Shown here in pieces: positions 35,946 to 44,891 of a stretch of 64,000 nt of DNA (positions are counted from its first letter, which is position 1; every line of letters begins with the position of its first letter). Location of the stretch: the NCBI RefSeq assembly GCF_003002055.1, contig NZ_PVZF01000001.1, positions 682,001 through 746,000 on the forward strand, read 5' to 3'. The stretch is from Kineococcus rhizosphaerae (GTDB taxonomy: Bacteria > Actinomycetota > Actinomycetes > Actinomycetales > Kineococcaceae). A program made the translations under genes and the position numbers. A model generated the notes under the pieces. It saw only the letters and a program-made list of their open reading frames with translations. It ran no database searches and was not told where the DNA came from.

Positions 35946-38900
35946 TCAGGCGGTGGAGGTGCGCCCGGCCACGAAGGAGGCCCACAACCCGGCGTAGTAC
36001 CCGCCCCGGTCCAGGAGGTCGGCGTGCGTGCCCTGCTCCACGACGCGGCCGTGGTCGAGGACGACGATCCGGTCGGCGCGCGCGGCCGTCGAGAGGCGGT
36101 GGGCGACGACGATCGTGGTGCGGCGGCTGGCGGCGGCATCGCTGGCGGCGGCGATCGCGGCCTCGGCGGCCGGGTCCAGGGCCGCGGTCGCCTCGTCGAG
36201 CAGCAGGACGTCGGGGTCCACGAGCTCGGCCCGGGCCAGGGCCACGAGCTGGCGCTGCCCCGTGGACAGGTTGCGGCCGCGCTCGCCCACGACGAACCCG
36301 TAGCCGCCCGGCAGCGCGGTGATGGCCGCATCGGCACCCACGGCGCGCGCCGCGGCGCGCACCTGCTCGAAGCTCGCCCCGGGCCGGGCGTAGGCGATGG
36401 CCTCGGCCACCGTCCCGTCGAACAGGTACGCCTCCTGGGGCACGACCCCCAGCCGCTGCCGGTAGCCGGCCAGGTCCAGGCTCCGCAGGTCCTCACCGTC
36501 GACGAGCACCCGGCCGCCGGTGGGGTCGTAGAAGCGGGCGACGAGCTTGACGACGGTCGACTTGCCCGCCCCGGTCTCCCCGACCAGGGCGACGGTCTCC
36601 CCCGCGCGCACGTGCAGGTCGAGGGCGGCCAGCGCGGGGTGCTCGGAGTTCTGGTAGTGGAAGTCGACGTGCTCGAAGCGCAGGTCCCCGGCCAGCCGGC
36701 CCACCGGCGCGGGCTGTGCCGCGGCGGGGACGGTCGTGGGCGTGCGCAGCAGGTCGCGCAACCGGCGCAGCCCGACGGCGGCCTGCTGGTAGCCGTCGAA
36801 CACCTGCGACAACTGCTGCACGGGGGCGAAGAACAGGTCGACGTAGAGCAGGAAGGCCACCAGCACGCCGACGGAGATCCGCCCGTCGCGCACCATGAGC
36901 CCACCGGCGACCAGGACCAGCGCGGCCGTGGCCTCGTTGAGGAACTGCACGAACGGGAAGTACGTCGCGATGTACCGCTGGGCCCGCAGCCGCGCCTGCC
37001 GGTACGCCCAGCCCTTGGCGCGGAACCGCGCGCCGTCCTCGTGCGTGCGCCCGAACGCCTGCGCGACCCGGACCCCGGCGACGGACTCCTGGAACTGCAC
37101 GTTCACGGCGCTGACCCGCTCGCGGGCCTCGGTGTACGCCGGTCGTGACTTCGCCCGGAAGACGAGCGTGGCCGCGACGAGCACGGGCAGCACGCACGCC
37201 ACGACCAGCGCCAGCTCGGGTTCGAGGACCAGCATGGCGACGAACACCCCGACGAGGGACAGCAGGCTCACCAGGGCCTGGGCGACGCCGTTCTGCAGGA
37301 ACGACGACAGGGCGTCGACGTCCGTGGTCATGCGCGTCATGATCCGGCCGGCCTGCTCGCGCTCGTAGTAGTCCAGACCCAGCCGCTGCAGCTGCGCGAA
37401 CGTCTTCAGCCGCAGGCTGAACAGCAGGCGCTCCCCGGTGCGCCCGGCGACGCGGGTCTGCCCGACGTTGACGACCCAGTCCGCCGCGACGACGACGGCG
37501 GCGACGACCGAGGCCACGACGAGGGCGTGCAGGTCCCCAGTCGAGACGCCGTCGTCCAGGCCGGTGCGCACCAGCTGGGGCAGGAACAGCTGCGCGAGGG
37601 CGTCGCCGGCGACGAGGACCATCCCGGCCGCGAGCGCCCACCGGAAGGGCCGCAGCAGCGTCCCGAGCCCGAAGGCCGGGTCGTGCCGTTCGGCGGCGGC
37701 CACGTCGACGTCGGGGACGTCGCCGGAGGGGGGCAGGTCCGCGATGCGGCGCAGCAGGTCCCCCGAGACGGGCAGCCCGGCGTCGACGGCCGCGGCGGCG
37801 GCGGTGCGCCCGCCCCGCCGGGGGGCCGGCACGGGGCGCTGGGCGGCGCTGACGCGCTCGGGGACGGGGGTCTGCTCCCCGGTCTCGTCGGGGTCGAACA
37901 ACCGGCGGAACACGGCGCAGCGCTCGGTGAGCTCGGCCTCGGTGCCGGCGTCGACGACGCGCCCGGCGTCCAGCACGACGATCCGGTCGGCCAGCCGCAG
38001 CGTGGAGCGGCGGTGGGCGACCAGCAGCACCGTCTGCCCGGGGGTGCGCGCGTCGGCGAGGGCGGTGAGGATGCGCTGCTCGACGGTGGGGTCGACGGCC
38101 GACGTCGCGTCGTCCAGGACGAGGACGCGCGGGCGGGCCAGCAGGGCGCGGGCCAGCCCGATCCGCTGGCGCTGGCCCCCGGACAGCGTCAGGCCCTGCT
38201 CGCCCACCAGGGAGTCCCACCCCTGGTCCAGCGCGTCGACGAACCCGTCGGCGGCGGCGGTGCGCAGCGCGTCGCGGACCTCCTCGTCGGTGGCCGTCGG
38301 GACGGAGTAGGCCACGTTGGCGCGCACGGTGTCGGAGAACAGGAACGTCTCCTCGAACACCATGCCCACCGCCGCGCGCAGCGTCTCGGGGTCCAGGTCG
38401 CGCACGTCCACGCCGCCGAGGCGGACGCTGCCGGCGGCCACGTCGTAGAACCGCGGCAGCAGGCTCGTGAGGGTGGACTTGCCCGAGCCGGCGGTGCCCA
38501 CGAGGGCGAGGGTGCCGCCGGCGGGCACCGACAGGTCGACCCCGTGCAGGACGGGCCGGTCGGGGGTGTACCCGAACTCCACGCCCTCGAACGCGACCGC
38601 CAGCGGCCCGTCCGGCAGGTCCCGGACCGAGCGCTGCGCCACCTGACGGCCGGCGGCGGCCGGGGCCAGGATCGTCGGGGTGGTGTCGACGACCTGCAGG
38701 ACGCGTTCGACGCCGGCGCGGGCCTGCTGCCCCATCGTCAGCAGCCCGGCGAGCTGGCGGACCGGGGAGACGAGGCTGCCCAGGTAGGTCGTGAACGCCA
38801 GGAACGTGCCCACGGTGAGGTGCCCGGTCAGCGCCAGCCACCCGCCGAACAGGAGCACGCCGACCTGCCCGAGGGCCGGGACCGCCTGCAGCGCAGGGCC

Positions 38901-39638
38901 GTAGCGGGAGTTGTAGCGCACGACGCGCATGCGGTCGGTGAACAGGTCCCCCACCACGCCCTCGAGCCGGCGCAGCTCGGCGGCCTCCTGGCCGAACCCC
39001 TTGACCACCCGCACCCCGGTGACGGCGGCCTCCACGTGCGCGGCGACCTCGGCGGCACGGGCCTGGGCGGCGAAGTTCGCGGGGAACAGGTCCCGGCGGC
39101 TGCGCCAGGCGATCCAGAACAGGGCCGGACCGGTGGCCAGCGCCACGAGGGTCAGCGACGGGGACAGGACGGCCATGACGACGAGGGAGACGACGAACAG
39201 GACGGCGTTGCCGGTGACGTTGGGCAGCCAGGCCAGCAGTCCCTGGACGAGCTGGACGTCGCTGATGGAGCGGCTGACGACCTGCCCGGTGGACAGCCCG
39301 TCGAGCTGGCGGCCGTCCATCCGCTGCACGGCGGCGTGCACCTCGTTGCGCAGGTCGAACTGCACGTCGAGGGACAACCGGCCCGCGGTGAAGCGCCGGA
39401 CGAAGCCCAGGGCGTAGACGACGAGCCCGGCGGCGACCAGCAGCGCCGCCCACGGCCACAGGGACGCGCCGGGGGTGCCGATGACGTCGTCGACGACGTG
39501 GCGGACCACGAGCGGGACGAGGGCGGTGACGACGTAGGCGACGAGGGCGGCGCCGAAGGAGGCGATCAGGTCGCGGGGGTGGCGGGCGCAGTAGCCGGCG
39601 AGGCGGCGCAACCAGCCCTGGGAACGTTCTGATGACAC
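35946..39638 (-). CDS. Fused ABC exporter: two TMD-NBD halves with one degenerate ATP site
   Basis: A 1230-residue tandem of two type IV ABC exporter halves, probably exporting drugs, lipids or peptides. Half 1: six helices, Walker A GTAGSGKST near residue 380, signature LSGGQRQR near 483, Walker B VLVLDDATSAVD near 503. Half 2: helices from ~690, Walker A GETGAGKST near 1016, signature LSTGQRQ near 1122, Walker B VLLLDEATAALD near 1143. The Asp instead of Glu in half 1 and the LSTGQ in half 2 together make one degenerate ATP site, as in heterodimeric exporters. TAGGGT ends 8 bases before the GTG start. Confidence 0.93.
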   Translation of the reverse strand: MSSERSQGWLRRLAGYCARHPRDLIASFGAALVAYVVTALVPLVVRHVVDDVIGTPGASLWPWAALLVAAGLVVYALGFVRRFTAGRLSLDVQFDLRNEVHAAVQRMDGRQLDGLSTGQVVSRSISDVQLVQGLLAWLPNVTGNAVLFVVSLVVMAVLSPSLTLVALATGPALFWIAWRSRRDLFPANFAAQARAAEVAAHVEAAVTGVRVVKGFGQEAAELRRLEGVVGDLFTDRMRVVRYNSRYGPALQAVPALGQVGVLLFGGWLALTGHLTVGTFLAFTTYLGSLVSPVRQLAGLLTMGQQARAGVERVLQVVDTTPTILAPAAAGRQVAQRSVRDLPDGPLAVAFEGVEFGYTPDRPVLHGVDLSVPAGGTLALVGTAGSGKSTLTSLLPRFYDVAAGSVRLGGVDVRDLDPETLRAAVGMVFEETFLFSDTVRANVAYSVPTATDEEVRDALRTAAADGFVDALDQGWDSLVGEQGLTLSGGQRQRIGLARALLARPRVLVLDDATSAVDPTVEQRILTALADARTPGQTVLLVAHRRSTLRLADRIVVLDAGRVVDAGTEAELTERCAVFRRLFDPDETGEQTPVPERVSAAQRPVPAPRRGGRTAAAAAVDAGLPVSGDLLRRIADLPPSGDVPDVDVAAAERHDPAFGLGTLLRPFRWALAAGMVLVAGDALAQLFLPQLVRTGLDDGVSTGDLHALVVASVVAAVVVAADWVVNVGQTRVAGRTGERLLFSLRLKTFAQLQRLGLDYYEREQAGRIMTRMTTDVDALSSFLQNGVAQALVSLLSLVGVFVAMLVLEPELALVVACVLPVLVAATLVFRAKSRPAYTEARERVSAVNVQFQESVAGVRVAQAFGRTHEDGARFRAKGWAYRQARLRAQRYIATYFPFVQFLNEATAALVLVAGGLMVRDGRISVGVLVAFLLYVDLFFAPVQQLSQVFDGYQQAAVGLRRLRDLLRTPTTVPAAAQPAPVGRLAGDLRFEHVDFHYQNSEHPALAALDLHVRAGETVALVGETGAGKSTVVKLVARFYDPTGGRVLVDGEDLRSLDLAGYRQRLGVVPQEAYLFDGTVAEAIAYARPGASFEQVRAAARAVGADAAITALPGGYGFVVGERGRNLSTGQRQLVALARAELVDPDVLLLDEATAALDPAAEAAIAAASDAAASRRTTIVVAHRLSTAARADRIVVLDHGRVVEQGTHADLLDRGGYYAGLWASFVAGRTSTA

Positions 39639-39677
39639 GGTTGACGACCCTACGCGCGACCTGCGACACCTGCTCCC

Positions 39678-40700
39678 GTGAGTTCCGCGAGTCCCGTGAG
39701 CGTCCCCCTGTCCGTGCTGGACCTGTCCTCCGTCCCCTCGGGCCACCCGCCGTCGGTGGCGCTGCGCCGCAGCGTGGACCTGGCGCGGGCCGTGGAGGGG
39801 ATGGGGTACCACCGGTACTGGGTCGCCGAGCACCACAACTCCCCCGGCGTCGTCTCGGCCCCCGCGGTGCTGGTCGGGGCGATCGCCGCGGCCACGACGA
39901 CGCTGCGCGTGGGCGCGGGCGGGGTCATGCTGCCGAACCACTCCCCCCTGCAGGTGGCCGAGACGTTCCGGGCGCTGGAGGCGCTGCACCCCGGGCGCGT
40001 CGACCTGGGTCTGGGCCGGGCCCCGGGCACCGACGGCCGCACGGCCCTGGCGCTGCGGCGCTCGCGCGAGGCGCTGGTGCGCGACGACTTCACCGACCAG
40101 CTCGCCGAGCTGCGCGGGTTCGTCGACGGTTTCGAGCCCGGGCACCCGTTCGCGGGGATCGCGGCCCAGCCGACGGACGTGCCGCTGCCGCCGGTGTGGC
40201 TGCTGGGTTCCAGCGACCACGGGGCGCAGCTCGCGGCCGGCCTGGGGACGGGCTACGCGTACGCGGGGCACTTCGGGGCCCTGGACCCCGTCGAGGTGCT
40301 GCGGTCCTACCGGGCGCGGTTCGTGCCCTCCCGGTGGCGGCAGCGGCCGCACGCGCTGCTGGCCGTGTCGGTGGTCGTGGCCGACACGGCCGACCGCGCA
40401 GCCGAGCTGGCTCACGCCGTGACGCTGTCCACCGTGCGGCTGCGCCTGGGCGCGCCCGGCCCGCTGCCCACGCCGGAGGAGGCTGCGGCGCACCGCTGGA
40501 CGCTGGCCGAGCGCAACACCGCCGGGCGTCTCGCGCCGCGGCCGGTGGTCGGGACGGCGGCCGAGGTCGTCCCGGTGCTCGCCGACCTCGTCGAGCGCAG
40601 CGGCGCGGACGAACTGCTCGTCGTCACCGCCGTGCACGACCCGGCCGAGCGCGCCCGCTCCTACGAGCTGGTCGCGGCGGCCTGGGGCGACGCCGGGTGA
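39678..40700 (+). CDS. Luciferase-like flavin-dependent monooxygenase (LLM class)
   Basis: A 340-residue TIM-barrel flavoenzyme of the MsnO8/LLM group: PLSVLDLSSVPSGHPPSVALRRSVDLARAVEGMGYHRYWVAEHHNSPGVVSAPAVL is the typical start, followed by GAGGVMLPNHSPLQVAETFRALEALHPGRVDLGLGRAPGTD. It probably uses reduced FMN or F420; substrate unknown. GTG 39678 lies about 8 bases after a weak TTGACG-N18-GACACC promoter at 39641-39670, implying a leaderless message. It diverges from the ABC exporter. Confidence 0.9.
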   Translation: MSSASPVSVPLSVLDLSSVPSGHPPSVALRRSVDLARAVEGMGYHRYWVAEHHNSPGVVSAPAVLVGAIAAATTTLRVGAGGVMLPNHSPLQVAETFRALEALHPGRVDLGLGRAPGTDGRTALALRRSREALVRDDFTDQLAELRGFVDGFEPGHPFAGIAAQPTDVPLPPVWLLGSSDHGAQLAAGLGTGYAYAGHFGALDPVEVLRSYRARFVPSRWRQRPHALLAVSVVVADTADRAAELAHAVTLSTVRLRLGAPGPLPTPEEAAAHRWTLAERNTAGRLAPRPVVGTAAEVVPVLADLVERSGADELLVVTAVHDPAERARSYELVAAAWGDAG

Positions 40701-40769
40701 CTTGATGGGCCGAACGGGTGAACTCCCGCGGACGCCTCAACCACGCGCCGTGAGTGCCGATGGACCGGC

Positions 40770-40976
40770 ATGATCAGCCTCGAGAGCGCCACCTGGGCCT
40801 CGCAGGCCGTCACCGTGCCTGCGATCGTCCGCACCGACCCCCAGACCACCCCCGACGAGCGCGAACGCCGCCGCCGGCCCGCGATGGTCATCCGCCGTCC
40901 CACCGCGGACGACGCCGTCGAGGTCGGCCCAGCCGACGCGACGCACCCCGCGGGCCGGGTCGACATCTACCTCTGA
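40770..40976 (+). CDS. Hypothetical 68-residue protein
   Basis: ATG-started ORF with the strong GC-rich third-position bias of real genes here, rich in Arg/Pro/Asp (TTPDERERRRRPAMVIRRPTADDAVE). No family recognised. It may overlap the convergent phosphoesterase by 10 bases; its TGA is the first three bases of the 12-bp repeat tract's first unit. A GATGGGCC-type motif lies about 50 bases upstream. Confidence 0.5.
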   Translation: MISLESATWASQAVTVPAIVRTDPQTTPDERERRRRPAMVIRRPTADDAVEVGPADATHPAGRVDIYL

Positions 40977-41545
40977 GGCACCCGGGGAGGCACCCGGGGA
41001 GGCACCCGGGGAGGCACCCGGGGAGGCACCCGGGGAGGCACCCGGGGAGGCACCCGTCGCAGTGCGACGGACGAGATCCCGCCGTCCCGGACGTCGAGCT
41101 CCAGCCAGGTCCCCGTCGGCTGGCGCCGACGGTCCGTCGGCGACCCCGGGTTGAGCAGCCTCAGTCCCCGCGGCGTCGTGGTGTCCCAGGGGATGTGGCT
41201 GTGCCCGAACAGGAGGACGTCGAGGTCCTGGGCGTACGCGGCGTCGCAGCGTCGTTCCCGGCCCGTCCTGTCCCCGGTCTCGTGGACGACCCCGAACCTG
41301 ACCCCGTGGAGGGTGAAGGTCGTGAACTCGTCCAGGTGCGCCCGGACGTCGGCGCCGTCGTTGTTGCCGGCGACGCCCACGAGCCGCGCCGACCGCTCCC
41401 GCAGGGCCAGCACGGTCGCCGCGTCGCACCAGTCCCCCGCGTGGACGACGAGGTCGGCGGCCTCGACCGCCGCCCACACCGGCGCGGGCAGGTCCTTCGC
41501 CCGCGCCGGGAGGTGGGTGTCGGAGACCACGACCACCCTGCTCAT
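40967..41545 (-). CDS. YfcE-type metallophosphoesterase with Pro-Pro-Arg-Val repeat tail
   Basis: A 192-residue enzyme of the calcineurin-like family. Metal-binding motifs: SDTHLPAR (Asp, His), HAGDWCD (Asp), GNNDGAD (Asn), and FGHSHIPWDT with the final His pair, arranged as in the YfcE/MJ0936 cyclic or phosphodiester hydrolases. The last ~28 residues are Pro-Pro-Arg-Val repeats encoded by the 12-bp repeat tract; the fold ends before them. ATG overlaps the serA stop by one base (TGATG). Substrate unknown; likely cytoplasmic. Confidence 0.88.
   Translation of the reverse strand: MSRVVVVSDTHLPARAKDLPAPVWAAVEAADLVVHAGDWCDAATVLALRERSARLVGVAGNNDGADVRAHLDEFTTFTLHGVRFGVVHETGDRTGRERRCDAAYAQDLDVLLFGHSHIPWDTTTPRGLRLLNPGSPTDRRRQPTGTWLELDVRDGGISSVALRRVPPRVPPRVPPRVPPRVPPRVPPRVPQR
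40975..41056. repeat. 12-bp tandem repeat (GAGGCACCCGGG), ~6.8 copies
   Basis: Six exact copies of GAGGCACCCGGG (40975-41046) and a partial seventh ending near 41056. In the minus-strand phosphoesterase it encodes repeated Pro-Pro-Arg-Val at the C-terminus. Because the unit is a multiple of three, copy-number change keeps the frame. This is a minisatellite likely to vary between strains. Confidence 0.95.
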
Positions 41546-42774
41546 CAGCTGAGCTGACGCACCCGGACGGTCTCGGGCAGCTCGCGCAGCCGGCGGCCGA
41601 CCTCGTCGGCGGCGGGCGCGGCGATGTCGGTCACGACGTACCCCAGGTCCCCGCGGGTCGCCAGCTGCTGGCCCTCGATGTTCACCCCGGCCTCGGCGAG
41701 GACGGAGTTGATCGCGGCCAGGACTCCCGGCACGTTGCGGTGCAGGTGGGCCAGCCGGACCGTGCCGGGGGTCGTCTCGGTGCCCAGCGCGGGCAGGTTC
41801 ACCGACAGGGTCGTGGCGCCGTAGAGCGCGTAGTCGCGCAGCTTGGCGGCCACGAAGCGGCCGATGTCCTCCTGGGCCTCCTCCGTCGACCCGCCGACGT
41901 GCGGGGTCAGGATGACGTTGGGCAGCCCCCGCAGCTCGGAGTCGAAGCCGTGCCCGGACCCCTTGGGCTCGGTGGGGAACACGTCGATCGCGGCCCCGGC
42001 GATGTGCCCGCTGCGGACGTGCCGGGCCAGCGCCTCGTGGTCGACGACGAACCCGCGCGAGAGGTTGAGGAAGATCGAGCCCGGCCGCATGCGGGCGAAC
42101 TCCTCCTCGCCGAAGAACCCGGAGTTGGACTGGCGGCCGTCGACGTGCAGCGTCACCACGTCGGCGATCTCGAGGACCTCGTGCAGGCTGCCGCAGCGGC
42201 GGGCGTTGCCCAGGGCGAGCTTGTCGGTGCGGTCGTAGAAGAAGACGCTCATGCCGAGGGCCTCGGCGACCACGGACAGCTGCGAGCCGATGTTGCCGTA
42301 GCCGATGATCCCCAGCCGGCGGCCGCGGACCTCGTGCGAGCCCGCGGCGGACTTGTCCCACACCCCGGCGTGCATGGCCTGGTCCTTCACCGTCAGCCGG
42401 CGGGTCAGCGCGATGATCTCGGCGAGGGCCAGCTCCACGACGCTGCGGGTGTTGCTGTACGGGGCGTTGAACACCGCGACGCCGTTGGCGGCCGCGGCGA
42501 ACAGGTCGATCTGGTTGGTGCCGATGCAGAACGCGCCGACGGCCCGCAGGTCGGGGGCGTTCTCCAGGACCTTGGCGCTCACCTGGGTCTGCGAGCGGAT
42601 GCCGAGCAGGGAGACGCCGGGCAGGCGTTCGAGCAGCTCGGACTCGTCGAGCGCACCGGACGCGGTCTCGACCTCCCACCCGGCCTCGGACAGCAGGGTC
42701 CGGGCGTCGGCGTGGATGTTCTCCAGCAGCAGCGCACGCCCGGTGCGGGCGGGCGTCAGGTCGGGGGCGGACAC
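41545..42774 (-). CDS. serA: D-3-phosphoglycerate dehydrogenase
   Basis: A 409-residue enzyme making the first step of serine synthesis (3-phosphoglycerate to 3-phosphohydroxypyruvate, NAD+-dependent). LGIIGYGNIGSQLSVVAEALGM is the dinucleotide-binding motif, RPGSIFLNLSRGFVVDHEAL carries the catalytic Arg region, NVILTPHVGGSTEEAQEDIG the His, and the C-terminal ACT domain (INSVLAEAGVNIEGQQLATRGDLGYVVTDI) binds serine for feedback inhibition. The ~410-residue length is the E. coli type, not the long mycobacterial one. GTG follows GGAGGAA. A structured leader lies upstream. Confidence 0.95.
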   Translation of the reverse strand: MSAPDLTPARTGRALLLENIHADARTLLSEAGWEVETASGALDESELLERLPGVSLLGIRSQTQVSAKVLENAPDLRAVGAFCIGTNQIDLFAAAANGVAVFNAPYSNTRSVVELALAEIIALTRRLTVKDQAMHAGVWDKSAAGSHEVRGRRLGIIGYGNIGSQLSVVAEALGMSVFFYDRTDKLALGNARRCGSLHEVLEIADVVTLHVDGRQSNSGFFGEEEFARMRPGSIFLNLSRGFVVDHEALARHVRSGHIAGAAIDVFPTEPKGSGHGFDSELRGLPNVILTPHVGGSTEEAQEDIGRFVAAKLRDYALYGATTLSVNLPALGTETTPGTVRLAHLHRNVPGVLAAINSVLAEAGVNIEGQQLATRGDLGYVVTDIAAPAADEVGRRLRELPETVRVRQLS

Positions 42775-42821
42775 GCGTGTTCCTCCAGCTCAGCGACTCA
42801 GGTGGGACGCCAGTCTCCCGC

Positions 42822-42878
42822 ACTGAGGGCTGCGCGGGAGAACGGGTGCGCCGGGCGTGAGCGGTTCTCGCCCTCAGT
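42822..42878. promoter_or_regulatory. Two-tier inverted repeat upstream of serA
   Basis: ACTGAGGGC (42822-42830) pairs with GCCCTCAGT (42870-42878), and inside it GAGAAC (42838-42843) pairs with GTTCTC (42864-42869), leaving a 7-base bulge on one side. It lies 48-104 bases before the serA start on the minus strand. It could be an operator, an attenuator or a structured RNA leader; no known riboswitch class was recognised. Confidence 0.4.
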
Positions 42879-43079
42879 AGTCACTCTGCGTCATCCCGGT
42901 GAGGGACCTCGGCGTTCGGGTGGTCCTGCCCGCCGAGGCTCGTCACCCACCGTCGCACGCTTCGCACGGTTGCACCGCAACGCTTCACCGGCCGGACACC
43001 GCTCACGGACGAGCGCACGGGATTGGGCGGACCGGGCGACGATCTCCACAGAGCGTTGCTCTCCGTCACGGATGTGCGG

Positions 43080-43109
43080 TTGTCCTCGTCGAACCGCCGT
43101 TCCTACCGT
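43080..43109 (+). promoter_or_regulatory. Candidate promoter TTGTCC-N18-TACCGT
   Basis: TTGTCC at 43080-43085 and TACCGT at 43104-43109 with 18-base spacing, about 49 bases before the GTG start of the membrane protein gene, with GGAGGGAGGA at 43141-43150 as ribosome site. Confidence 0.4.
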
Positions 43110-43157
43110 TCCCCCACACGACGTGCGACGCACCACGTCCGGAGGGAGGAGCCTGCC

Positions 43158-44885
43158 GTGCACCGCTCCCCGTCCCCGCGCCACGACCCGGCGGTCCTCG
43201 TCAGCGCCGCCGGCCGGCCGGCCGAGAGCACCGGCCCCGACCTCGGGGTGGCCGTCCCCGGACCACGGCGCGCCGACCGCCTCGAGGCCGTCCGCGGACA
43301 GGGACCCCGGCACCGGGCCCCCCTCGAACCCCGCCCGCCGAGGACGCCGACCGCCGACCACCTCCTGGTCGTCCTGGCCCTGGCGGTGACGGCCCTGCTC
43401 GTCGCCGGCGTGGGGCTGCCCGCTCCGGCGGCCGCCGGAGTCCTCGTCGTGGGGCTGTCGTGCGTGGGCGGGCCGTTGCTGCGGGTGGCCGGGATCGCCC
43501 TGCCCGACCCGCTGGCCCGGTTCGTGCTCGGGGTCGCCGGCGGCGTGGTCGTCGTCACGGGTCTGCTGCGGCTGGTGGACGCGGTGGGCTGGACGCCCCC
43601 GGTGCCCGCGACGGCACTGGGCGGGCTGGTCCTCGTCGTGGTCGGCCGCTTCACGGGCCCCCGCGCCCGCGGCCCGCTGGAGCCGGCCCGGCTGCGCCGG
43701 ACCCTGGGTCTGCTGCCGCTGGCGGCGCTGCCCGCCCTCGCCTGGATCGACGCGTCGTCCTCGCCCTCGCGCCCCGGCTGGCTGCGCTCGGCCGTGCTGG
43801 TCGCCGGTCTCGTCCTGCTGGCCCGGCTGAGCCTGCCGCAGCGGCACGGGTCACCGCGCCGGGTGCGCCGGGCGAGCGTCGCCGCCACGCTCTACGCCCT
43901 GGCCCTGGCGGTGCTGACGCCGTTCGCGGGCACGTCCCCCACCCCTTGGTCGACCGCGGCCGCCCGCCTCTTCGCCCTGTCCGGAGCCGACACCTCGCGG
44001 ATCGTGCTGCCGGCCGTGACCGCGCTCGTGGTGGTCGCCGCGTGGCTGGCCGCCGAACGGGTGCTCGGCCCGTCCCCGGCCGTCGTCGCGGCCACCTTGG
44101 CCCTCGCCCTGCTGGTGACGACCCCGCCCGGCTGGGGGGACCTGGCGGTCGGCGCCGCCGCGCTGCTCGTCGTCACCGGCCGCGGGACGCGGGACCGACG
44201 GGCGCTGCGAGGACGGCGTGCGCTGGTCCTGACCCTGGGGGCGGGAGCGCTGCTCGCCGGACCGTCCGCGACGGTGTTCGCGGCGCAGGTGTGCCTGGCG
44301 ACGCTCGTCACCGTCCTGCCCCGGCGGGCCCGGCGCGGCCGACGGTCCCGGCGTGGGCGACGGTCCCGGCGCGGGCGGCGCACCGTCCTGACCCCGGTCC
44401 TCGCGCTGGCGCTCGCCGGCGCGGCGTGGGTCGCGGTCGCGGTCCGCCACGGTCTCACCCTCGGTGGCGGACCCGTGACCCCGATCGCCCTGGTCCTGGG
44501 CGCGCTCGCGGCCGTCGGCCTGCTGAGCGCGGCGTTCCGCGCGTGGGCCCGCGCGCCGTGGCGCGACGGCGAGTTCCTGCTGCTGGCCGCCGCCGGGCTG
44601 CTCGTGCAGACCGTGGCCGCAGTGGCCGGGCACGATCCGGCCCGCTCGGCCGTGACGCAGGTGCTGCTGGTCCTCGCAGTGCCCGCGACCCTGGGCGTGC
44701 GGGCGCTGTGGTCGGTGCTGGCCGGTGCCCTGGGCCTCGTCCTGGACCGGGTGCCGGGACGGTGGTTGCGCAGCGGGGCCCGGGCCACCCGCGCTCACCG
44801 GCTCTCCCCGCCCCGCGCCGCTCGCACGGCACTCGTCGCCCTCGCGCTGTTCGCGCTGGTCTACGCCGGTCGCGCCTTCGGCTGA
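43158..44885 (+). CDS. Large polytopic membrane protein of unknown function
   Basis: A 575-residue protein with ~90 soluble residues and then roughly 12-14 hydrophobic helices rich in Ala, Leu, Val. A basic cytoplasmic loop around nt 44330-44385 has a repeated Gly-Arg-Arg-Ser-Arg-Arg unit from a 15-base tandem repeat. No family is recognised; topology resembles integral membrane glycosyltransferase/ligase-like proteins, which cannot be confirmed. GTG 43158 follows GGAGGGAGGA by 7 bases. It converges with the SDR gene. Confidence 0.75.
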   Translation: MHRSPSPRHDPAVLVSAAGRPAESTGPDLGVAVPGPRRADRLEAVRGQGPRHRAPLEPRPPRTPTADHLLVVLALAVTALLVAGVGLPAPAAAGVLVVGLSCVGGPLLRVAGIALPDPLARFVLGVAGGVVVVTGLLRLVDAVGWTPPVPATALGGLVLVVVGRFTGPRARGPLEPARLRRTLGLLPLAALPALAWIDASSSPSRPGWLRSAVLVAGLVLLARLSLPQRHGSPRRVRRASVAATLYALALAVLTPFAGTSPTPWSTAAARLFALSGADTSRIVLPAVTALVVVAAWLAAERVLGPSPAVVAATLALALLVTTPPGWGDLAVGAAALLVVTGRGTRDRRALRGRRALVLTLGAGALLAGPSATVFAAQVCLATLVTVLPRRARRGRRSRRGRRSRRGRRTVLTPVLALALAGAAWVAVAVRHGLTLGGGPVTPIALVLGALAAVGLLSAAFRAWARAPWRDGEFLLLAAAGLLVQTVAAVAGHDPARSAVTQVLLVLAVPATLGVRALWSVLAGALGLVLDRVPGRWLRSGARATRAHRLSPPRAARTALVALALFALVYAGRAFG

Positions 44886-44891
44886 GTCCGC

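Larger units (their letters stand above)
42775..43157. other. Divergent intergenic region, serA / membrane protein
   Basis: 383 bases without a supported gene. Contains the inverted repeat near 42822-42878 (serA side) and a candidate promoter for the plus-strand gene near 43080-43109. Short frames here show no family resemblance. Confidence 0.5.

Noticed and set aside
35946-40637. A 1563-residue ABC protein
   Set aside because: The first ~333 residues are antisense to the luciferase-like gene; GTG 39638 with a leaderless box is the real start.
42899-43157. Short reading frames in the serA/membrane-protein intergenic region
   Set aside because: No ribosome site, no family resemblance and mixed codon bias.
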